Assembly (NCBI GenBank): GCA_903813345.2
Contig: CAIIXF020000004.1
Coordinates: 4,359,525 to 4,423,524 of the forward strand
Reading direction: 5' to 3'
Length of the DNA: 64,000 bases
Source: Owenia fusiformis
Lineage: Eukaryota > Annelida > Polychaeta > Sabellida > Oweniidae
Shown here: positions 23,601 through 34,172 of the stretch, piece by piece
Layout of the letters: each line of letters opens with the position of its first letter
Numbering within the stretch: position 1 is the stretch's first letter
Notes under the pieces: generated by a model
What the model was told of the DNA's origin: nothing
Database searches by the model: none
What the model saw: only the letters and a program-made list of their open reading frames with translations
Position numbers and translations under genes: made by a program

Positions 23601-26600
23601 GCGCCCAATCGCCTAGCTCGAACGTGCCGGCGCTCAAGTACATACTCGCATCTAGGTATTATTGATTTCTTCCATTCTTTGTCAAAATGGAATACTCTAC
23701 TTTAGGTTACCTAGGTAAATGTATGGGAGGGACCGTTTGGAATAATGAGCAGTTGACATGTGATGACCCTAAGCAAGTCGCCGGATGTGACCCAACTACT
23801 TGTACAGGTATAAGGAGATCCAATGGAGATAAATATCGGCCATTGAACAGTTCAATCCATTTATAGTTCGAACTTTTATATTTTCCGTTATTTGATATAT
23901 GTGGGTTTTATGTATTTATTGTGCATTCATGCATAGGATTGGATGGGATAAAAATGTGTTGTTTTTATGTTTAGACTACAATGTGTTTTTATAATACTTA
24001 TTTTTAACAGATGGTATACCATCATACCCATTTTCATCCCACCATATATACTTTTCTGACAAAATATTATTACGCCGTTTTTATAAGAATTCGCAATGTT
24101 TTCCGATTGCGTTGTAATGTCTCATTAAACTGACGCATGTTTTGATACTATCGCCCTCAGTCCTAACTCAGACCACACCCGAGTATTGTTAATAGTTTAC
24201 TAAATAAAGTTAAATGGGACTGCCAACTTTTTGGACGGAATGTATAACACGATTTAAATGTTAAATCTAGTATTTAACGTTGTATTTTAGTTCCAATGAG
24301 AACCACGGCGTTATGCCCGGACGATCTAGAATCAGGTATTAAAAATTATTTAGTTTCTGTTTCTGTTCAAGTCAGTGATATAAGTTCTAGTTTTGCGTGC
24401 ACTGACCACATTCGTGACTTCAACGCACGCATTTACACGCCCGGTGATCGTACAAAATGGTTGGAGGGGGGGGGGGAGTTATATTTCTCTACGTCTTTAC
24501 GATGGAACAAATTCCCAAGAACTCGTGAATTTGAAAAAGCTAAACTCAGTACCCCAGTAAGAAACTGGATATTATATCTCTGGAGAATGAAAAATGGGAA
24601 AAACTTGGAGTTACAAGAATACATTTAAGTAGCATGTCTTATCATGTCTTCTATACACGTTACTCCCCCCTCCAGGCCTCCATCCACTACCCCCTCCATC
24701 CATATTGATTGATTTCAATTATTTTTTGTATAACGCATGAAAACTAACTTTAAAAAGTGAGCAATGTCATTAGTGTAGACCATTGTTGCCTGATTTATAG
24801 CAAGAACATTGACTTTTGCACGTTGATGATGATGCGCCTTTTTTAATAGATCTCATATCTTAGAAGCGTATCAGTTCAAAAAATACTAGAGGACCTAACA
24901 TATTTTGCCATGAACTGCGCCTATTCATTTGACAATTCAGTTGTAAATTTTCTCTTGAATAAATAATTATCTTCCAAATTTGTTGAGTTTTCTTGCAGAC
25001 TTCGCCTACTCCCCCCCTCCATCCATTTTGTACGATCACCGGGCGTTATTTATAGTATTTCTAATTCTTTATTTGTCGTGGCTTGTACGCCACTGCATTA
25101 TAACTTTTCTATTACAGGGCAATGTTGTATTGGTGGACGTGAGCCAATTTACACCCAGCTATCAGATTCAACCTACACACTCGGAGACGGAGAACACTCG
25201 TGTCCAGGTGGCCAACTCTTTAACGTCGAAGACTGCTGTTGCGAAGCTGAATGTAAGTTACCAATCCCCGGGAATAGTAATTACACAAAACGAAACTATT
25301 ATAATCGTATTGGGGAGAGGTTCGACAAGGTTCAAGTAAACCCAAGTCTAAAATAATTAATTTTTACAGATAGCATATTATGGTCGAACTAACCACATTG
25401 ATTTTTAACGTATACATAAAAATATTGGTCGAGACTTGAGATATATGCAGTGTCATTCAAAATTGAAACTTCTGATTGGGTTCGAAGCCGAGATGCCCGG
25501 ATATGACCGAGCAAAAGCCGGAATTCACGTGATTTTTCACCAAGAAGGGGCGGAGTTTAAGCGAGATTCATCGAGACTTCTCCGTGTCAATGGTGTCAAT
25601 CCCTGCATTGCTTGTTGTTAACTCCACCTTTTTGTTGTATATAAAATATATCAATTTTATTCGATATATGAGGCTTGAGTCATTTAGTGCACAAATTGCA
25701 CTAAATACACACATTGGGAAATAATAAAACTTAATATTTTCACAATAACACAGCGGGAATCATATGATGCAGAATAATCATAATACTGCGCCCAGCCACT
25801 TCATCTCGACAATTCATGAGATCAAAATAACTTCAAAGGTTTTAGAAATACATATTGATAGAATATTATTCAAACCGGCCTCATTCCAGTTTTATGTTGA
25901 ATTGTTGTTGATTTATTTTAATTCCATAGTTTTATTAGCTATCCGAACATGACTGCATTCACACCTTCTATAGACTGTGAACAAAGTCAACATTTCACCC
26001 GGGGTATATTCGCAAACAATACCCCTGGTGATACGAGTAATGTATGACGTCATAACGGCGAGCCGTATTTTGGTGAGTTTTCATGTTGGAATCGTAATAT
26101 AGACCTCAGAGCAGGGGTAATGTCGTCGAATACACCCCCTAGGGCTAGGCACAAAAGCTTTCGAACCCCTCATTCCCTTCGGGCGTTACGATATTACCCC
26201 TGCTCTTCGGTCTGTATTTCTTAATTAATAGAATATTATCCAAACCGGACTCATTCCAGTTTTTTGTTGTTATTGTTGTTGATTTATTTCAATTCCATAG
26301 TTTTATCAGCTATTAACTTGATGTCACAGGGCTTTGCAAATGATATTTTATTGCTATTACAATGCGGTCATTGTTGAGTTACTGAGCCTGTATTCGCGAA
26401 TGCAACTACGCCTGTCGGCTACCGGATTTTTCTTTTTAGTTACTACCGTTGTCAATGTTATGATCTGGTTTCAATTTTTTGAAATTTCGTTTCAGTTACT
26501 CCCGTTCTTCCATGTTATGCTCTGGTTTTATTTTTTGAAATTTCGTTTCAGTTGCCGCAGTTCCTCCATGCGATGATCTGGTTTAATTTTTTGAAATTTC

Positions 26601-29600
26601 GTTTTTGTTACTCCCGTTCTTCCATGTTATATTCTGGTTTCATTTTTTGAAATTTCGTTTCAGTTACTCCCGTTCTTCCATGTTATGCTCTGGTTTTATT
26701 TTTTGAAATTTCGTTTCAGTTGCCGCAGTTCCTCCATGTTATGATCTGGTTTCATTTTTTGAAATTTCGTTTCAGTTGCCGCAGTTCCTCCATGTTATGA
26801 TCTGGTTTCATTTTTTGAAATTTCGTTTCAGTTGCCGCAGTTCCTCCATGCGATGATCTAGATTCATTATACTTCACGCTCCCAGATACAGATCCATCCG
26901 GTCTACCAAATGATATCATGGATAAATGCTGTGCGTTTGCACAATGCTGGTCAAACAGGTATGCTAAACGCTGCAAATAAAGATAAATAAAGATGTGAAC
27001 CATGTCCTAGGACGTTTTTAAGAATGTAGTACGCAATTATGCAATTCTCAAATTTGACTTGAAAAAGGTACTTGACATTGACCTGCTTCAATTAATGACT
27101 GCGTTGGTGATTATAATCAGATGGTAATTGTTAAATATTAATTTGACCAAAATAGTAATATTAATGTATCAAAAGACTGGATATGACCTTGTACCATGTA
27201 TGCTAACATCAATTGTACCTGTATTTTATTGTTGTCAAAATAGTAATATTTATATATCAAATGACAGTATATGAACTTGCATTGTTCCATGCATGTTTGT
27301 TATTATTACAAGTATTATTATTAGTAATATAGTAATTCTGTTGATAGATAAGATAAGACTGAATATGACCTTATAGCATTCATGCTATGATCAATTTTAT
27401 GTAATTGTTGTCAAAATAGTTTTTATTTTAATACAAAGTAAGACCGAAAACCATGCATGCCAACATCAATTTTATGTTATTGTTGCCAAAATAGTAATTC
27501 TATTGATGTATAATAGGACTGGGTATGACCTTGTACCATGCATGCCCCCTAGCGTATGGAACGCGGAAGCTAAAGCTTGTGATATACGTGCTAATGTTAT
27601 GGAGTGTATGGACATCAACTGCGGAAGTGCGTACTATTTCAATATGCATACTAGTATATCTATTAGTTACATAAATTCTCATTTGTCACTTATTTTGACT
27701 TCACATATGTCGTCACTTTAAAATGAAGTTTCTACATTTTGATAAATATATCTTAATCATCCCATTCGGATTGCTTTCCATAAGTAGAATCGCTTATTGG
27801 TTGACTTTAAATGATCATTTGTAAAAGTCGTTGTCTAAAATATTTCCAATGACAAAATCGATTAAAACTGTAAAATCATGAAAAATATCCAGAGTCAGTG
27901 AGCTGGTTTGATTAATTTGATTAATGTCTATTATCGCATATTATTTCCAGTTGAAATGACTGACCCACCATGTCCTGGTCCTGAAGAACTTGAAGAAGGT
28001 AGGATTGGTTTTATCAATCAAGTTCATCATACTATTAACATGAGTTGACTTTGGATTGAGTTTTACTTACTGGGGTTGAGTTTTCCAGGGGTTGCGTTGA
28101 CTTGGGTTTGAGCTTTACTCAGATTGAGTTTTACTGGGTTGAGTTGACTTGGGTTTGAGCTTTACTCAGATCAAGTTTTACTGGGTTGAGTTGACTTGGG
28201 GTTGAGCTTTACTCAGGTTGAGTTTTACTGGGTTGAGTTGACTTGGGGTTGAGCTTTACTCAGGTTGAGTTTTACTGGGTTGAGTTGACTTGGCGTTGAC
28301 CTTTACTCAGGTTGAGTTTTACTGGGTTGAGTTGAGTTGACTTGGGGTTGAGCTTTACTCAGGTTGAGTTTTACTGGGTTGAGTTGACTTGGGTTGAGCT
28401 TTACTTAGCTTGAGTTTTACTGGGTTGAGTTGACTTGGGGTTGAAATGACCAAGAAGCGGCTTTTATGGACCTGCATTCCATTCTCAGTTCTAATCTAGT
28501 TTATGGTAAATATTGTTAAAAATTTCAGTTGTCGTTTTTGGAGATTTTAACACACAAACACCGCAATAGATTTGATATTTCTTTTCAGGTCAGTGTTGTA
28601 TGGCCGGCCAGGTATACTCTACTTTTGAGGATAAGACAATGTACATGAGAGAACCAGGGCCTCTGGCTTTAGGATTACTCAAAATCCAATGTTGTCCAGA
28701 GTAAGTGAAATATTTTAACTGGTATATTCAAGGGTAAATTAAAAAGATCAACTATGTTATTGGGTGCCGTAACCACGAGGTTGCGAGTTCGAGACGTGTG
28801 TGCCCCTTGTGTTTATTCATTTATGTTTTGAAGTGAATACTTAACAATAGGCCTTAATGTGTTTTGAGGTGTTGACGACATCTGTTATTGTAAAAATAGT
28901 TATTTTTAACTTTTTTGTCGGCATGATATCTAAATTTCTCTCGGCGCATTAAAACTAGGCGTCACGGAGCAACTCCACAAGAAGTTTCAGATGACTAGAT
29001 CAACTAGATGCACTTTTATGCAAAATAATTTATACTTTTGATATTAAGGGGGGGGGGAGAACATATTTATATGACACCCTGTGGATGTATGTCACCGGGG
29101 TATCTCCCATGGCCAACGATCACACGAATATACTTTGTAAACCCGCATAATAAACAAATACTGGATGATCAGGAGCTGGATATGGCAGAATACATATTCG
29201 AGAAAAAATATTGGGCGAGGCGGCAGCCGAGCCCAATATTTTTTCGAGGATAGGTATTCTGGCCATATCCAGCTCCTGATCATCCAGTATTTGTTTTATT
29301 ATGCACCTCCCAATCAAAGTTAAGTGGAGTACTTACGGTTTAGTTGACATTATTTTGACATTTATTTATTTTTTCTTTCAAAACTCACACGACTTCCGGC
29401 CAGTTTATTCGCTACACTGGACGAAAATATTTGCCCCGGGAATCTAATTTTTATTTATTCGAGACGTTCTTGCAGAATTATATGTAACTTTTGAATGATA
29501 AGGGTAATTGTGATTGATTAAGTGCATTTTTTCTTCTATTTTCCGCCAGTTTCAGATGTAAGCTTTAAGTAGTACTCCAGTTATTAAGAAATAAAACTCT

Positions 29601-29896
29601 GAAGTGGGAATGTTGCAAAAAAATAGAAAAAAATATCCGACCCTTTTTCTCGAAAGGGTCAGATATTAAAAAAATATCCGGCAGTTTTCAGAAAAGAGCA
29701 GAGTATTGCCAAATTACAAGCAACTAAGAACCAATCAGATTTGAGTATTTTAATGAGGTGCATAATAATATGAAATACCAAGGCCCATAAATATGTTTAT
29801 ATTACTTATTACAGAGTTGATGGTGTTCAGATGGTTTTCGACCCAACCGACTGTTGCTGTGAAGTACCAGATGTGGACAACATGGATGTCCCATAG
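20690..29896 (+). CDS. secreted protein with two CBM14 domains and two CC/CCC cysteine modules, 11 exons, 318 aa
   Basis: The exons are 20690-20693, 22106-22198, 22789-22896, 23706-23807, 24291-24335, 25118-25252, 26841-26958, 27517-27626, 27951-27998, 28589-28700 and 29815-29896. All phases agree, giving 957 nt ending in TAG. The first coding exon (ATGA before donor GTGAGT) is inferred: it supplies M to an N-terminus MRLLVVLGFVAIASG that reads as a signal peptide. CBM14 domain 1 has Cys35, 54, 60, 74, 87 and 96 with a GGTVWNNEQLTC core. Domain 2 has Cys166, 192, 198, 210, 223 and 232 with PPSVWNAEAKAC. Each is followed by a module running from GQCC to DCCCE (residues 111-160 and 246-308) that I do not recognise. 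Exon order and phases repeat, so the gene arose by duplication of a four-exon block. CBM14 domains bind chitin, so a role in chitinous matrix or gut lining is likely. One intron is GC-AG. Confidence 0.82.
21530..22075. repeat. 184-bp tandem repeat, 3 copies, in intron 1 of the CBM14 gene
   Basis: AACAATTTTCAGAAAATTCA recurs at 21571, 21755 and 21939. Each unit ends in a pyrimidine-rich tract (CTCTATTTCTCTCCCTCTCT). The third unit ends about 30 bp before the acceptor of exon 2. The 176-residue open frame across the array comes from the repeat and is not a gene. Confidence 0.92.
22199..22788 (+). other. GC-AG intron
   Basis: The exon ends CAG-ATA-G and is followed by GCAAGT, which matches the GC-donor consensus. 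The acceptor is TATTTTAG at 22781-22788. The nearest GT alternative (2 nt further into the sequence) runs into a stop soon after joining, while the GC donor keeps the frame. Confidence 0.75.
23290..23645 (-). mobile_element. tRNA-derived SINE
   Basis: On the minus strand the head reads TAGGCGATTGGGCGCC, then GTAACCACGAGGTTGCGAGT and TTCGAGACGCG, a tRNA-like pol III promoter layout. An unrelated body of about 280 bp follows. Two relatives occur in the window: a head fragment at about 28760-28830 (plus strand) and a body copy at 62335-62640. It lies in an intron of the CBM14 gene. Confidence 0.7.
25861..26313. repeat. direct 85-bp repeats flanking an inverted-repeat segment
   Basis: Positions 25861-25942 and 26231-26313 are direct copies (GAATATTAT, CAAACCGG, CTCATTCCAGTTTT in order), 370 bp apart. 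Between them, 26093-26125 and 26189-26217 form inverted arms (AGAGCAGGGGTAAT against ATTACCCCTGCTCT). This may be a foldback insertion accompanied by a local duplication. It lies in the intron before exon 7 of the CBM14 gene. Confidence 0.8.
26440..26840 (+). repeat. 56-bp tandem array carrying copies of the exon-7 acceptor
   Basis: TTTGAAATTTCGTTT recurs about every 56 bp seven times, at about 26478, 26534, 26590, 26646, 26702, 26758 and 26815. Several units continue as CAGTTGCCGCAGTTCCTCCATG, which is the acceptor and the first coding bases of exon 7 of the CBM14 gene. Only the last unit continues into the exon. Confidence 0.92.
26832..26841 (+). other. tandem acceptors 9 nt apart
   Basis: Both TTTCAG (exon from 26832) and CCGCAG (exon from 26841) are in frame. 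The choice adds or removes three residues at the start of the second CBM14 unit. I used 26841 for the 318-residue model; 26832 gives 321. Confidence 0.6.
28090..28440 (+). repeat. 47-bp tandem repeat, about 7 copies
   Basis: Units of GAGTTGACTTGGGGTTGAGC followed by TTTACTCAGGTTGAGTTTTA and CTGGGTT recur every 47 bp (for example at 28141, 28188 and 28235). The plus strand is rich in G and T. The array lies in the intron between exons 9 and 10 of the CBM14 gene. Confidence 0.9.
29145..29304. mobile_element. foldback (hairpin) element, about 73-bp arms
   Basis: The left arm starts GCATAATAAACAAATACTGG and ends AAAAAATATTGGGC. The right arm is its near-perfect reverse complement, across a spacer of about 14 bases. 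It lies in the last intron of the CBM14 gene. A further GAGGTGCATAATA at about 29755 faces the right end, so a larger element (29145-29770) is possible. A second small hairpin, GACCCTTT/AAAGGGTC, lies at about 29632-29667. Confidence 0.85.
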
Positions 29897-29937
29897 TAGG
29901 CCTATTTTGAGCAACTCATGTCTGAGTTAGTGTAGAA

Positions 29938-29943
29938 AATAAA
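29938..29943 (+). terminator. poly(A) signal of the CBM14 gene
   Basis: AATAAA, 42 nt after the TAG stop codon of the CBM14 gene. Confidence 0.7.
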
Positions 29944-30099
29944 ATCTTCACAAAGTTAACATGTATATTGTTTAGTAATGTTGATTCACATATTGATGAA
30001 AACTAAATACCGGTACCGGTAAATGAGATTGATCATCGAGGTACATTGTTCAGTAATTCACATATTTCTAAGAAATTAAATACCAGTAAATGAGACTGA

Positions 30100-31260
30100 T
30101 CACTCGATGAAAAAGTTCGTCCGTCCGTTCTTCCGTCCGGGCGATAACTCAAATATAGGTGGGCGGATTTGATTCAAATGTTATAGATCTATGCCTTGTG
30201 ATTGTAGGACCTCTGCGCGGGATGATATTTTCAATATGGCCGCTCAATTAAAAATGGCTGCGTAAAAATGTAATCTTTGATGACACAAATATTAGGTGAC
30301 GGACTTGGCTCAAACATATGCTGAAAAATGTAATCTTAAATAATTCAAGTACCAGTAGATAGGGACACACGGGCTCTGTTCGAAAAGGATTTCTAAGATG
30401 GTAGCCAAAGAGGATTGGCTCCCAGGTTCGCATTTCAATATTTTCCAACAATGAAAACGTCGAAATGTCGTTATTTTCTGTTTTAAGTGCTATAAATTCA
30501 AAATAAACAGTCCAAAAGATTTGAACCAATATCTCGATCATTTCATAATTCACGATTCAAATGTTGAAGCAAGCAAAATGGCAGCTGCTTGGATTCGAAT
30601 TTTGTAGTAACGACATATCCAAAACTGGGAAAAATATTGATGTTGCACTCTAGCAGCCAATCCTCATTGGATAGCAACTGGATTTCAAAATGGCCGCCAT
30701 GTTTCGTAAATTAACGTATATTCTCCGATAACTCAAATACCAGTTGACGGATTTGGTTCAAAATTAATCTTAGATAACATAAATATAAGTTGATGGACTT
30801 GGCTCAAAGTTCATATGCTTATGCCTTGGAACAAAGCAGTTTTGCTCAAGAAGATATTTCAAAGATGGCTGTCGAATTTCAAAATCGCCATCATTTTTCG
30901 TGAAAAATGCAATCTTAAATGATTCAAATATCAGTAGATTGATTTGGTTCAAAGTTTATATGCCGATTGCTAGGGACCCACGGGCAATCAGTAGATTGAT
31001 TTGATTAAAAGTTTATATACCATTTCCCAGGTTCGCAACTCAATATTTTCCAACAATGAAAACGTCAAAATGCCGTTATTTTCTGAAATTATTACGTGCG
31101 ATAAATTCAAAATAAATAGTCCAAAAGATTCCAACCGATATCTAATCATTTCTTATGAGTTTTGGAATTTTCGTTTGGAAATAAGACCAAAATTCACGAT
31201 TCAAATGTTGAAGTTAGCAAAATGGCGTTTGTTTGGATTCGACTAGGGAATTTCAGCAAT
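30100..31260. repeat. diverged repeat blocks with MITE copies
   Basis: The phrases 'AAAATGTAATCTT', 'AACTCAAAT' or 'TTCAAATA' and 'GGATTTGGTTCAAA' recur several times, as in a decayed tandem repeat. A MITE copy with both ends is at 30411-30670 (left AGGATTGGCTCCCAG, right CAGCCAATCCTCATTGG). An end-less copy lies at about 31025-31245. The minus-strand open frames here fall inside these repeats and are not genes. Confidence 0.7.
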
Positions 31261-32029
31261 TGAGAATATACTAGTTTATGATCCACTACTTTGACAGAAA
31301 GATTGACATACTAATTTAATTCGTAATTTATGCTCAATTCGTCAACTTCAGATTCGTTCAATCTACACTACGGAGCTTTGATCAAGCAAATAACAGTTAA
31401 CCACCAGAAGTTGAATAAATTTACGGAAAGCGAAAGGGGATATACCGCAGAATCTAAAATTCAATGGAGTTTTAACATGGGAGTGATATCACACACCGCG
31501 GCCCAGTCAGATATATTTCTGAGCACTTTATTTATTTAATTCACTTTGCACAACGCGCCCCCTGTAATTCATTCAGTGCGCAATTAAAATTGTTTATGAG
31601 TGATATCGCACACCGCGGCCCAGTAAGATCGATTTCTGCGCACTTTATTTATTAACACACTCAAAATATCGCGCTGAAGCTTGTATATGCTGGCGCGATG
31701 TAATTATAGTTTTCTGTTAATAAATGCCCAACAAGAAAGGGTAGCACAACGAATTCAACTTTTTTCGAAAGACTGCAGACTTGACCTGCGAAATTGTAAT
31801 TTTGGATCACAGTGATGCCTCTAGAGAGGATATCTATGAGAATTACAGATTATAGTGCGCAGAATTATAAAGTCAAACTGACCTCAAAATGGTAGTACAC
31901 AGTGTACACTGCCATCTTTCAATAAAGTAACTACAGACCTTCGTAAACAAAATACCAGAATGATTGATGTAATACCTGTATACCATTTCTTCTGGGAGAA
32001 GGAAAGTTCCTATATGTATTCCATGGTCG

Positions 32030-32215
32030 TAGCCAGGGGGCCTCACCCCCCTCCCCCTTGCCAAATATTCGTTCAAAATCATGCAGTTTTTCACCATTCT
32101 TAGCACTTTTCGCATGATTTTTTTGCCATAACTGTCAAAAAGCTCCCCCCTCTTGGCAAAATCTCCCCCTTGGTAAAACCACTCCCCCAGGTTAATCCAG
32201 GATACGGGTCTGTAT
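32030..32215. mobile_element. G/C-run dispersed repeat (copy 1)
   Basis: CGTAGCCAGGGGGCCTC, then AAAATCATGCAGTTTTTCAC and several short C or G runs. Its opposite-orientation relative is at about 36466-36655 (CCCGTAGCCAGGATTTGCCA, then GTGAAAAACTGCATGATTTT). This is a dispersed non-coding repeat with no transposase. Confidence 0.6.
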
Positions 32216-32404
32216 TCTTAGACGAGATTGTTCAAGAACATAAGGTAGACATAAGTGCCACCTGTTAAAAGCTAGATCTTTTCTAAGTTATTAAGTCATC
32301 AATCAGCAGACTGGTAGTTGTATCCCCCACCCACTTCAAACTCCATACACTAACATACTATTACAATTTTATCTGTGTTTATTTGACTGTAGAAGGTGTA
32401 CATT

Positions 32405-33545
32405 CATAGCATTGAATTGCATTTCATTGCATTGTATTGTATTGTATAGCACATCATTGTATTGTATTGTACTGCATTTTATTGTATTGCACTGCATTGT
32501 ATTGTATTGCACTGCATTGTATTCTATTGCATTATATTGTACTGTATTGCACTGTATTATATTATATTGCACTGCATTGTACTTTATTGCACTGCATTGT
32601 ATTGTACTGCAGTGTACTACATTGTATTGCGCTGCATTGTATTGTATTGCACTGCATTATAATGTATTGCACTGTACCACATTGTGTTGCACTGCATTGT
32701 ATTACACTGCATTGTTTTGAATTGCACTGCAATATATTGCACTGCACCATATTGTATTGCATTGCATTGCAGTGCACTGCATTGTATTATATTGCACTGT
32801 ATTGTATTGCACAGTATTGTATTGCATTGTCTTGAATTACACTGCATTTTATTACACTGCATTGTATTTTATTGCAGTGTAATGTATTGTATTGCTCAGC
32901 ATTGTATTGTATTGCACTGTGTTGTATTGCATTGTATTGAATTGCACTGTATTGTATTTTATTGCACTGCATTGCACTACATTGTATTGCACTGTATTGA
33001 ACTGCGATGTATTGTATTGCACTGTATTGTATTGCACTGCACTGAACTGCGATGTATTGTATTGCCACTGTATTGTATTGCACTGCACTGTATTGAACTG
33101 CGATGTATTGTATTGCACTGCATTGTATTGCACTGTACCACATTGTATTGCACTGCATTGTATTGAAATGAACTACATTGTATTGCACTGCACGGCATTG
33201 TTTTGCACTGTATTGCATTGCACTGCATTGTATTGCATTATATTGCACTGTATTGTATTGCATCGTATTGCACTGCATTTTATTGTTTTATATTGCACTA
33301 CATTGTATTGTATCATATTGCACTGCATTTTTTGCATCATATAACACTGCTTTGTATTGCATCATATTACACTACATTGTATTGCATCATATTGTACTGC
33401 ATTGTATTGCATCATATTGCTCTGCATTGTATTGCATCATATTGCACCGCATTGTATTACATCATATTGCACCACATTGTATTGCATCATATTGCACTGC
33501 ATTGTATAACATCATATTGCACTGCATTGTATTGCATCATATTTC
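32405..33545. repeat. pentanucleotide-based satellite (ATTGC/ATTGT/ACTGC)
   Basis: About 1.1 kb is built almost entirely of the 5-mers ATTGT, ATTGC and ACTGC. Most of it follows a 15-bp pattern (ATTGTATTGCACTGC). After about 33340 it changes to a 25-bp pattern (ATTGTATTGCATCATATTGC plus ACTGC). Few stop codons arise, so several frames on both strands stay open for 60-160 codons; those frames are not genes. Confidence 0.95.
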
Positions 33546-34172
33546 GTATTTACCATTTCGTTACAGTTTTATTACATAAAATGTTATTTATAAGATTATA
33601 ATTTTCAAACATTGAAAATATTTTATACAATATCAATTAAAAGATATGAAATGGCCCAAAATAATATATTTTCAATGGAACCCTTTGCAAGGGTCACTTC
33701 AACATAACGCCACGTGTAATCTGTATGCATACGCCCTCTTTTAATGAACATTATCTTTGAAACCATATTAGAATCGAATCTGATAAAAAAAAGTGCGCAT
33801 CATGGTCCTGGATGTGCTGCGCGCTAGAATCGGGAAATCTCAAAGTTCTCCTCGTTGGAGTCATAAATATTATCCAAAATTGTCATTTCGCTGGTTCACT
33901 CCGCAGTCTTTCGAAAAAAATCAAATTCGTGGTGCCACGAATTTTTATTCGTTATTTATTCACAGATAATCATTTTTTCATCGCGCACTGAATGAATACA
34001 TTTCTGCGCACTTTATTTTAATTAACTTTGCACAACGCGGCCCCTGTAATTCATTCAGTGCGCGATGAAATCTATCTGACTGGGCCGCGGTGTGTGATAT
34101 CACTCCCATGTTAAAACTCCATTCGATTTTGAATTATGCGCAGGTCCCCTATAGCTTTCCGTAATAAATTAG

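Larger units (their letters stand above)
31413..34172. repeat. large inverted repeat, arms about 400 bp, enclosing a satellite
   Basis: The left arm (about 31413-31870) and right arm (about 33775-34172) match in inverted orientation. Landmarks in the left arm are AATTTACGGAAAG, GGAGTTTTAACATGGGAGTG, CACACCGCGGCCCAGT and TTTTTTCGAAAGACTGC; all recur as reverse complements in the right arm in mirrored order. The arms are diverged. The centre holds a G/C-run repeat and the ATTGC/ATTGT satellite. This may be a large foldback-type element or an old inverted duplication. No protein-coding content was recognised. Confidence 0.8.

Noticed and set aside
24980-25339. A 119-codon frame across exon 6 of the CBM14 gene
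   Set aside because: It reads the exon in the wrong frame; the correct frame gives GQCCIGG and DCCCE and joins both neighbours.
28760-28830. A possible tRNA gene (GGTGCCGTAACCACGAGGTT and TTCGAGAC)
   Set aside because: Only the T-arm half is present and it matches the SINE head at 23290-23645, so it is a SINE fragment, not a functional tRNA gene.
32405-33545. CRISPR-like repetition
   Set aside because: There are no unique spacers between conserved repeats; the array is a simple satellite in an animal genome.
32369-33601. Many overlapping open frames of 60-163 codons on both strands, rich in CIVLHC- or CNAMQ-type repeats
   Set aside because: They come from the ATTGC/ATTGT 5-mer satellite, which rarely forms stop codons; there is no domain and no bias for one frame.
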